The position numbers and the translations under genes were made by a program. The notes beneath the pieces were generated by a model, which was not told where the DNA came from, ran no database searches, and saw only the letters and a program-made list of their open reading frames with translations. Source: JAGOPO01 sp038065515 (lineage in GTDB: Bacteria > Patescibacteriota > Minisyncoccia > 2-02-FULL-40-12 > GWA2-44-9). Taken from it: a stretch of DNA of 5,035 nucleotides. The stretch is taken from positions 1 through 5,035 of the forward strand of contig JBBTQV010000063.1 in the NCBI GenBank assembly GCA_038065515.1. Direction: 5' to 3'. Shown piece by piece: positions 1 through 5,035 of the stretch (position 1 is the first letter of the stretch; every line of letters starts with the position of its first letter).

Positions 1-39
1 CGGGGCTTTGAGCAATGCCATACCTCGCCAGTATCCCAT
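1..39 (-). CDS. Possible 5' end of a further minus-strand gene, cut by the window edge
   Basis: An ATG at 39-37 opens a frame that stays open to the window edge and reads MGYWRGMALLKAP. The nine-G run on the same strand lies about 7 nt upstream of the ATG and could act as a crude ribosome-binding site. Thirteen codons are too few to recognise a family or to exclude chance. An alternative is a plus-strand gene ending at the TAG at 58-60, whose frame is also open from position 1. No function is assigned. Confidence 0.2.
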   Translation of the reverse strand, partial: MGYWRGMALLKAP

Positions 40-44
40 GAAAG

Positions 45-69
45 CACCCCCCCCCGCTAGGATGGGGTG
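45..69 (-). terminator. Weak GC-rich hairpin after greA, possible terminator
   Basis: CACCCC at 45-50 can pair with GGGGTG at 64-69, giving a 6-bp stem with a 13-nt loop that contains the rest of the C run. It begins 23 nt beyond the greA stop, where a terminator would be expected. On the minus strand the stem is followed only by CTTTCAT, not a proper U-tract, so it is weak as an intrinsic terminator. The C run allows several alternative registers of pairing. Confidence 0.3.
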
Positions 70-92
70 TGGATAACGGGGCGAATGCTCCA

Positions 93-551
93 CTATTTCA
101 CTTCGAGGATTTTGTATTCGACGGAACCTTTCGGAGCAAGCACCGAGACTTTATCTCCTTTCTTATGACCCAAAAACGCGGCACCGAGCGGCGATTCGTT
201 GCTTATTTTCCCGTTTGCAGGATCGGCCTCCGCGGCACCGACTACGATGAATTCCCGTGTTTCTTTGCCGGTTTGCACGGTAAGCCGAGAACCGATATGC
301 ACCACGCCGCCCGCGGCGGGCGAGCCGAACACAACCGCATTGCCAAGAATGACGCGTAAATCTTCGATGCGACCCTCATTGAGCGATTGCGCTTCTTTCG
401 CTTCCGCATATTCAGCGTTCTCTGACAAATCGCCCTGTTCTTTCGCTTCCTTGATGCGTGCGGCAATTTCCCCGCGCAGTTGTTCAGTGCGACGGGTGTA
501 TTCTTCTTTCAGTTTTTCGAGCCCTTCCGGGCTGAAATATTGACTTGTCAT
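93..551 (-). CDS. greA: Transcription elongation factor GreA
   Basis: GreA enters the secondary channel of RNA polymerase and stimulates cleavage of the backtracked transcript, rescuing stalled complexes. The 152-residue product is close to the usual length of about 158. Residues 1-75 form the N-terminal coiled-coil hairpin with the signature GDLSENAEY at 40-48. Its D41 and E44 match the acidic tip residues that hold the catalytic Mg2+ in E. coli GreA. The C-terminal FKBP-like domain covers about 78-152 and includes the ISNESPLGAAFLGHKKGDKV segment. I chose the ATG at 551 because it places D41 and E44 at the canonical numbers. An in-frame TTG at 578 would add nine residues (MPHCLSKTT) with no family support. 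The gene follows mrdA by 56 nt. No clear Shine-Dalgarno, promoter or terminator is visible in that gap, so it is probably the last gene of the operon. The family call is very secure. Confidence 0.96.
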   Translation of the reverse strand: MTSQYFSPEGLEKLKEEYTRRTEQLRGEIAARIKEAKEQGDLSENAEYAEAKEAQSLNEGRIEDLRVILGNAVVFGSPAAGGVVHIGSRLTVQTGKETREFIVVGAAEADPANGKISNESPLGAAFLGHKKGDKVSVLAPKGSVEYKILEVK

Positions 552-607
552 GGTTGTTTTAGATAAACAATGCGGCAAAGCATATCACAGAGACATCAAT
601 AGTGCAA

Positions 608-2536
608 TCACAGTGTGGGCGCAACAGAAGCGCCTGCACGACGGGCGGGATCGAAGTACCACCCAAGGAACCGGCGTGCGGCGCGCAATGCGTATCCCTG
701 GTTTGCGGCCGAGCCCTCGATGAGCACGGTGAGCGCGACCTGCGGGTTTTCAACTGGAGCATATACGGTAACCAGCGAATTTATCCGCTGTCCCTTGATA
801 ACCTCGGCAGTGCCGGTTTTCGCCGCCGCCGTCACCGGCAAATCCTTGAATAGTTTCCCCGTGCCGTCCGTAACAGTTCGATACATCGCAACCTGCATCT
901 GACGGATGACATCGGAAGAAAACGGTAAACTTCCAAGTTGTCGGGCCTCAATAACACCGACTGTTTCCCGTTTTTCATCAACGATGCGGCCGGCAACGCG
1001 CGGCTTCCAGAGAGTGCCGCCATTTGCTATGGCGGAAATGTAGCTGTTTATCCATAAAGGCGTCACCAACAAATCGCCTTGGCCGATGGAGGTGTTATAG
1101 GTGTCTCCCTGATACCACGGCTCCTTTTTTGTGATGTATTTCCAGTCGGGCGTTGGAACAAACCCGCGCTCCTCGCCGGGTAAATCGATACCTAACAACG
1201 CATCGGCATATGCGGACTGCAGGTACTTGTCGATGCGCTCGATTCCCAGCCCTGGAATCGTTCCGTATCCGCCACCCACCGTAAAGAAATAAACATTGCA
1301 CGAATCGGCAATCGCGCGGTACAGATTAAATGGCCCGGTATCCGGTCGCCAGTTCTTGAATACATATGGATTCTCCGGATCGCTTGGATTGGGAACACTG
1401 ATGCTGATGCAATCATTTGTGACTACCTGTTCAGGACGGATGATGTGTTCCTGAAGCGCGGTCATCCCGATAAACGGCTTGATGGTTGAGCCGGGATTGT
1501 ATCTACCACTGATACTGCGATTGAACAACGGGCGGGCTTTCACATTGAAAAGCGTATCGTAATCCGCCTGTGAAAGGCGAGAACCGTTGAATATATTATT
1601 GTCGTATGAGGGAAAGCTGACCATACCCAGCACCGATCCGTCCCGGGGGTCTTGAACGACCGCAGACGCCTCGTTCAGACCGGCCTCGCGCAATATCGAA
1701 TCAATCGCGTTGTACAATTCTTTCTGAACTGATGCGTCAACGGAAAGTACAACATGAGCGCCCGCCGTCGCCATGCGACTGACCGTTGTTTGCGAATTGC
1801 TGAAACGCAATTGTCCATGATCTCCGCGAAGCACGGCCTCGTACTGCGCTTCTACGCCGAGTCGCCCGATTGTGTCGGAAGGGAGATAATACGGATCGCG
1901 CGCAATATCAGCTTTGCTCACCTTTCCGACATAGCCGATAATCGGCGCAAATTGCATCGCATCCGCGTAGAGTCGCTTTGTGCTGGTACTGATAGAGAAG
2001 CCGGGCGGCACTATGTCTTTGAACGCCAGTACTTGTGCGCGGGTCAAATCGGTCGCCGCAAAAAAAACGGCGTTTTTGCGAATGCCATCTTCCAGTTCTA
2101 GCGCGAGTTCTTCTGGATTTCTCTCGATGATACGCGCCAGCGCAGCTATGCCAAGAAGAGCTCCGTTCTCGTCACGGCCAACTTGTCGCGCAATAACCAA
2201 CAAATCAAAGCTCGGCACATTCTGAACCAACGGTGTGCCGTTGCGGTCCATGATGACACCCCGGGGCGGCGGCACCGATACATTGATGGTCTCGTTCCTT
2301 AAACTCAACTGCCCAAAATAGTCATGCCGCAGTACCGTCAGCCTGAACACGCCACCGACGAGCACGCATACCAGCAACGCAAGAGCGATGTACGATGTAC
2401 GGAACACGCCGTCGCCAACCGGCACTTCGATTGCGGATAGGTTGCTTCCCGCATCAACAAGAGCCTCTTCAGGCGCGACCCAATCATCGCGGTCGGGGGT
2501 TACCTGATACGAATGATTCCGTTTTAACAGCATCAT
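608..2536 (-). CDS. mrdA: Penicillin-binding protein 2, elongation-specific peptidoglycan DD-transpeptidase
   Basis: This membrane-anchored class B PBP crosslinks peptidoglycan during side-wall elongation, normally paired with the glycosyltransferase RodA. The product has 642 residues. Residues 1-46 are a polar, probably cytoplasmic tail, and about 47-67 form one membrane anchor. The PBP dimerisation (pedestal) domain follows, with PPPRGVIMDRNG at 89-100 and GRLGVEAQYEAVLRG at 224-238. The transpeptidase domain covers about 260-628. All three catalytic motifs are intact: SxxK as STIK with S350 nucleophile and K353, SxN as SCN at 412-414, and KTGT at 573-576. The enzyme should therefore be active and beta-lactam-binding. 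The start ATG overlaps the mreD stop by 1 nt (TGATG), implying translational coupling, and a second ATG follows at once. Position after mreBCD supports PBP2 rather than PBP3/FtsI. The product ends about 14 residues beyond the FLGWYFD segment, with no C-terminal domain added. The sequence style is Patescibacteria-like. Confidence 0.95.
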   Translation of the reverse strand: MMLLKRNHSYQVTPDRDDWVAPEEALVDAGSNLSAIEVPVGDGVFRTSYIALALLVCVLVGGVFRLTVLRHDYFGQLSLRNETINVSVPPPRGVIMDRNGTPLVQNVPSFDLLVIARQVGRDENGALLGIAALARIIERNPEELALELEDGIRKNAVFFAATDLTRAQVLAFKDIVPPGFSISTSTKRLYADAMQFAPIIGYVGKVSKADIARDPYYLPSDTIGRLGVEAQYEAVLRGDHGQLRFSNSQTTVSRMATAGAHVVLSVDASVQKELYNAIDSILREAGLNEASAVVQDPRDGSVLGMVSFPSYDNNIFNGSRLSQADYDTLFNVKARPLFNRSISGRYNPGSTIKPFIGMTALQEHIIRPEQVVTNDCISISVPNPSDPENPYVFKNWRPDTGPFNLYRAIADSCNVYFFTVGGGYGTIPGLGIERIDKYLQSAYADALLGIDLPGEERGFVPTPDWKYITKKEPWYQGDTYNTSIGQGDLLVTPLWINSYISAIANGGTLWKPRVAGRIVDEKRETVGVIEARQLGSLPFSSDVIRQMQVAMYRTVTDGTGKLFKDLPVTAAAKTGTAEVIKGQRINSLVTVYAPVENPQVALTVLIEGSAANQGYALRAARRFLGWYFDPARRAGASVAPTL

Positions 2537-3045
2537 CAGATGCCGAACGAGATGTGCCGTCGGAACGGCTCATCAGCTCGGCGTAAAATAACGAGTATCA
2601 ACGCGACAGCAATAGCCGCCCATGCGATGTTCTGCGGCACGAACATATTCTGCAACCGTGCGACACTGTCGGGGTATCCGTATAAGAGATGGGCGGCCAT
2701 GACTCCTCCGGAGGCCATGACCGCACAGATGCCGCATGCAACGGAAAAAGCACGGAGCGCATCCGATGCGTGCCAACCTCCGGCCGAGATCCATAATGGA
2801 ATTACTATCAGCCGCCTCACCAGCGCTAAAACAAGCACTGCGGCAAGGTATGACAGCGACAGTACGCCGACATCCAATCCGTAGATAAGCTCGATACCGA
2901 ATAAAACCGCTAGGAGGCCATAGACCGTGTGGCGGTGCAGCCCCCGGTATGATGTCACCGTCGCCACAGCCGCAATAACAAAAACGGCCCAGCCCGGTCC
3001 CGCAACCGGCGCAGTAAGCATGAGAAAAATGCCGAGAATGTTCAT
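2536..3045 (-). CDS. mreD: MreD-like rod-shape membrane protein
   Basis: MreD is a small polytopic inner-membrane protein that works with MreC to couple MreB filaments to PBP2 and RodA. The 169-residue product is highly hydrophobic, with about five or six likely membrane segments (roughly 17-31, 39-55, 60-77, 97-121 and 138-155, plus a shorter N-terminal one at 2-14). A conserved-looking loop, GIELIYGLDVGVLSLSYL at 50-67, recalls the MreD segment where an acidic residue sits next to a glycine-rich turn. It ends in a basic tail (RRADEPFRRH). MreD diverges fast, so the call rests on topology, length and exact position between mreC and mrdA. The start ATG overlaps the mreC stop by 4 nt (ATGA) and the stop overlaps the mrdA start by 1 nt. 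No Shine-Dalgarno is visible, so translation is probably coupled on both sides. Confidence 0.8.
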   Translation of the reverse strand: MNILGIFLMLTAPVAGPGWAVFVIAAVATVTSYRGLHRHTVYGLLAVLFGIELIYGLDVGVLSLSYLAAVLVLALVRRLIVIPLWISAGGWHASDALRAFSVACGICAVMASGGVMAAHLLYGYPDSVARLQNMFVPQNIAWAAIAVALILVILRRADEPFRRHISFGI

Positions 3046-3833
3046 GGTTTGATGACTATGACATCGCCTGATATGTTTTCGCTAACGGCCGGAGCGATGC
3101 GTACGATCTTGAACAGCGTTGCGGCATCATTATCCACGGAACGCACCGTGCCGACCACCAAGCCTGCGGGATAGCGGTCGTCTCCGCTGGTCACGATGAC
3201 GGAACCTTCCGTAACGGTTTCATTCTTCTGGACGAGATCCATCATAACGCTACCGTCGACTGCGGTACGCAAGAGACCGGACACTTCGGTCCCCAGCACG
3301 CGCACCGTCACATCAAGCGCCACATCGCCGATTGTTCTTACCGCTGCGTGGTGTTCGAAGAGGGTGGCCACCGCGCCGACAAGCGTTCCCGATTGCGTAA
3401 TCACTACATCGCCGACAGCGACCCACTCGGCGCGACCGCGGTTGATGACGACCTGTTTCACGCCACCTGATTGCGGATACGCAAATATTCCCGCTGCTAT
3501 CGGGTCCGTACCGATACGCTCCCGGATGCCCGCGGCATCACGGTAGAATCTCACTTGGCGTTGCAACTCCTCCTGACCGGCCAGTTGAGCCCTGACACGC
3601 GTTAGTTCATCCTGAAGCGCAACATTCTGGACGGCGAGGTCGCCCCGCGCCAGCGTTGTCGTCACCAGCGCGCGCAGGCGTGCCATGCGGCCCACAACCG
3701 GTGCCAGCACCCGCCCCGAACCGTCTGCAACCCACGCGGTAAGCCGCCCGCCGAACAGCCACGCATTCATGATGACGATTATCGCTAATCCGAGCAGTAT
3801 GAACGGGCGTGGTGCCACAGAGCGTTGTGCCAT
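3042..3833 (-). CDS. mreC: Rod shape-determining protein MreC
   Basis: MreC is a bitopic scaffold that binds PBP2 on the outer face of the membrane and favours its active conformation. The 263-residue product shows the family order. A short basic N-terminus is followed by a membrane anchor at about 11-28. A coiled-coil region lies at about 65-102, rich in Leu, Glu, Gln and Arg. The two-lobed beta domain covers about 108-262. Typical beta-domain phrases are INRGRAEWVAVGD at 130-142 and VTSGDDRYPAGLVVGTV at 214-230. Length is in the normal range and no low-complexity C-terminal extension is present. The ATG at 3833 lies 6 nt after the mreB stop. No Shine-Dalgarno is seen before it, so reinitiation after mreB is likely. 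An ATG closer to the mreB stop (3840-3838) is in another frame and gives no MreC-like protein. Confidence 0.93.
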   Translation of the reverse strand: MAQRSVAPRPFILLGLAIIVIMNAWLFGGRLTAWVADGSGRVLAPVVGRMARLRALVTTTLARGDLAVQNVALQDELTRVRAQLAGQEELQRQVRFYRDAAGIRERIGTDPIAAGIFAYPQSGGVKQVVINRGRAEWVAVGDVVITQSGTLVGAVATLFEHHAAVRTIGDVALDVTVRVLGTEVSGLLRTAVDGSVMMDLVQKNETVTEGSVIVTSGDDRYPAGLVVGTVRSVDNDAATLFKIVRIAPAVSENISGDVIVIKP

Positions 3834-3839
3834 AAGACA

Positions 3840-4907
3840 TTATGAGCGGTACTCTTCTTCCTGACGGGCCAGAAGAACGGGACGGAGCTGCTCCAAATTT
3901 TCCAGAACCATACCGCATCCACGCACAACTGCAGTCAGCGGGTCGGCGACTGCCTGTACCATGAGTTTCGTCTCCTTCGCAATCGCGGTGTCCAGTCCGC
4001 GGATGAGCGCTCCGCCACCGGCCAACGCGATGGGACGGTTCAGTAAATCAGCGGTGAGTTCCGGCGGGGTTTCTTCAATGGCACTTTTCACCGCGCGTAC
4101 GATGCTCTTAATGGAGCGGCTCATCGCACCGCGGATTTCCTGCGAGGTCACCGAAATTTCGCGTGGCAAGCCGGACAACAAATCACGCCCGCGCACCGGC
4201 AGTTCAATTTCTTCATCCATGGCCCATGCCGAACCCAACGCGAGTTTTACATTCTCGCCCGTCGCCTCGCCGATGAGCAGATTCCGCTCTTCGCGCAAAA
4301 ACCGGATGATATCTTCAGTGAGCTTATCGCCTGCGATGCGCAGGGAACGGGAGGAAATAAGACCGCCCATCGAGATGACGGCTACTTCTGTCGTTCCTCC
4401 GCCGATGTCTACAATGACATTCGGCACCGCCTCCTGAATCGGAAGCCGTGCACCGAGAGCCGCAGCCATCGGCTCTTCGATGAGATACACCTCCCGTGCC
4501 CCGGCGTTGTAGGTGGCATCCTGCACCGCACGGCGCTCGACTTCCGTGACGCCGGACGGAATACCGATAACCACCCGCGGCCGTGGCATGATGGACCATG
4601 TCTCCACATGAACCTTGTCGATAAAATATTTCAGCATTTGCTCGGTGACCTCGAAGTCGGAAACAACACCACTCACCAGCGGACGCGTGACGGTGATGTA
4701 TCCGGGCGTGCGGCCAATCATGCGCCGCGCCTCACTGCCAATGGCAAGAATCTTTCCCGTTTTCTGATTGAGCGCAACAATACTCGGTTCATTGATAACA
4801 ATCCCTTTGTCGCGCACATATACGAGGGTGTTCGCCGTACCCAGATCAATGCCGATATCCTTTGACCAAAATCCGAACAGTTTATTGAACATATCCTTAT
4901 ATGACAC
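3840..4907 (-). CDS. mreB: Actin-like rod shape-determining protein MreB
   Basis: MreB polymerises with ATP into membrane-bound filaments that orient the side-wall synthesis machinery. The 355-residue product carries the full actin/Hsp70 nucleotide fold: phosphate 1 DLGTANT at 21-27, the IEEPMAAALG segment at 143-152, phosphate 2 DIGGGTTEVAVIS at 167-179, and the adenosine-binding ALAGGGALIRGLD at 294-306. RPLVSGVVSDFEVTE at 75-89 is also typical. The N-terminal MFNKLFGFW at 6-14 is hydrophobic with a lysine and could be the membrane-binding segment. The start is a GTG at 4907, preceded by AAGGTG. An ATG at 4892 would give 350 residues beginning MFNKLFG, a common beginning for the family, but its only nearby purine stretch (AAGGAT) directly abuts it. 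It is first in the visible operon and mreC follows after 6 nt. Family assignment is secure; the start codon is less so. Confidence 0.97.
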   Translation of the reverse strand: MSYKDMFNKLFGFWSKDIGIDLGTANTLVYVRDKGIVINEPSIVALNQKTGKILAIGSEARRMIGRTPGYITVTRPLVSGVVSDFEVTEQMLKYFIDKVHVETWSIMPRPRVVIGIPSGVTEVERRAVQDATYNAGAREVYLIEEPMAAALGARLPIQEAVPNVIVDIGGGTTEVAVISMGGLISSRSLRIAGDKLTEDIIRFLREERNLLIGEATGENVKLALGSAWAMDEEIELPVRGRDLLSGLPREISVTSQEIRGAMSRSIKSIVRAVKSAIEETPPELTADLLNRPIALAGGGALIRGLDTAIAKETKLMVQAVADPLTAVVRGCGMVLENLEQLRPVLLARQEEEYRS

Positions 4908-4909
4908 TA

Positions 4910-4915
4910 CACCTT
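4910..4915 (-). promoter_or_regulatory. Shine-Dalgarno-like AAGGTG before the mreB GTG start
   Basis: AAGGTG lies 2 nt before the GTG start (AAGG ends 4 nt before it), a rather short spacing. It is the only Shine-Dalgarno-like motif I find near any start in this operon. It favours the GTG at 4907 over the ATG at 4892, which would be about 19 nt away. Confidence 0.4.
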
Positions 4916-4937
4916 ATCAAACGAACCGCCAAGATGC

Positions 4938-4962
4938 AAAACCCGCGCTTTCCGCGGATTTT
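4938..4962 (-). terminator. Stem-loop upstream of mreB, probable intrinsic terminator of the preceding gene
   Basis: Read on the minus strand, AAAATCCGCG (4962-4953) pairs with CGCGGGTTTT (4947-4938) over 10 bp, including one U-G wobble, around a 5-nt GAAAG loop. The GC core flanked by A and U runs is the shape of an intrinsic terminator, although the U-run is only four long before GCATCTT. On the plus strand the same position is a C-A mismatch, so the minus-strand reading is the more stable. It lies 30 nt before the mreB start. It could end an upstream gene whose stop may be at 4977-4975, or act as a leader hairpin or attenuator for mreB. Confidence 0.5.
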
Positions 4963-4974
4963 GAGGGGTACTTG

Positions 4975-5035
4975 TCAGGCTCTGCAGAAGATGAGATACA
5001 TCGGTAACACTTCTGATGTCTCACTCTGATGCATT
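4975..5035 (-). CDS. Possible C-terminal end of an upstream minus-strand gene
   Basis: One minus-strand frame is open from the window edge to a TGA at 4977-4975 and reads MHQSETSEVLPMYLIFCRA. The stop lies 12 nt before the terminator-like hairpin, which is the expected spacing for a gene end. Nineteen codons are not enough to recognise a family, and a second minus-strand frame is also open across this stretch and through the hairpin. It may equally be non-coding leader sequence of the mre operon. I find no convincing -35/-10 pair here. Confidence 0.2.
   Translation of the reverse strand, partial: MHQSETSEVLPMYLIFCRA

Noticed and set aside
199..543. 114-codon plus-strand open frame opposite greA
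   Set aside because: It is a Ser-rich low-complexity translation of the antisense of greA, with no family features.
2540..2884. Plus-strand 114-codon frame opposite mreD
   Set aside because: mreD is less conserved, so I considered it. The minus-strand frame encodes a multi-pass membrane protein with exact stop-start overlaps on both sides, and the plus-strand frame shows nothing.
3607..3918. Minus-strand 103-codon frame spanning the mreB-mreC junction
   Set aside because: It overlaps both genes in another frame. The product is Arg/Gly/Ala-rich with no motif, while the mreC frame has anchor, coiled coil and beta domain.
3961..4437. 158-codon plus-strand open frame opposite mreB
   Set aside because: It is Ser/Arg/Pro-rich with no recognisable motif and lies wholly antisense to a strongly conserved mreB reading frame.
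4981..5002. Short palindromes TCTGCAGA (4981-4988) and GATG-AGATA-CATC (4990-5002)
   Set aside because: Four-bp arms occur often by chance, and no promoter is visible beside them to make them operators.
5012..5031. Two copies of TCTGATG 13 nt apart
   Set aside because: Only two 7-nt copies with dissimilar spacers, too little for a regulator site or repeat array.
1..5035. Search for a novel or mobile system (CRISPR, insertion sequence, toxin-antitoxin, tRNA or attachment site)
   Set aside because: About 95 percent of the window is occupied by five recognisable housekeeping genes, and the two short flanks show no such structure.

Overview
All five complete genes lie on the minus strand. They read, from high to low coordinates, mreB, mreC, mreD, mrdA (PBP2) and greA. 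This is the core of the rod-shape (elongasome) cell-wall machinery, followed by a transcript-cleavage factor. The origin is a bacterium of slightly GC-rich composition. The wording of PBP2 (for example GDTYNTSIGQG and the GIDLPGEERGFVPTPDWK region) and of MreB resembles Candidatus Patescibacteria (CPR), Parcubacteria-like lineages. That is an inference from remembered family features, not from a search.

Layout. Positions 4908-5035 are non-coding or the extreme end of an upstream gene, and carry a good hairpin (4938-4962) just before mreB. mreB (4907-3840) has a GTG start with a short Shine-Dalgarno-like AAGG. mreC starts 6 nt after the mreB stop. mreC and mreD overlap by 4 nt (ATGA), and mreD and mrdA overlap by 1 nt (TGATG). 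greA follows mrdA after a 56-nt gap. Positions 1-92 hold a weak hairpin, a run of nine C (nine G on the coding strand) and possibly the first codons of another minus-strand gene.

How the genes work together. MreB forms actin-like filaments at the inner membrane. MreC and MreD link the filaments to PBP2, which crosslinks new peptidoglycan along the cell cylinder. The partner glycosyltransferase RodA is not in the window. GreA acts on stalled RNA polymerase and has no direct role in wall synthesis, so its position is probably transcriptional convenience. I see no mobile element, CRISPR array, RNA gene or defence-type system. The window is a conserved housekeeping locus, and the points worth checking are modest.
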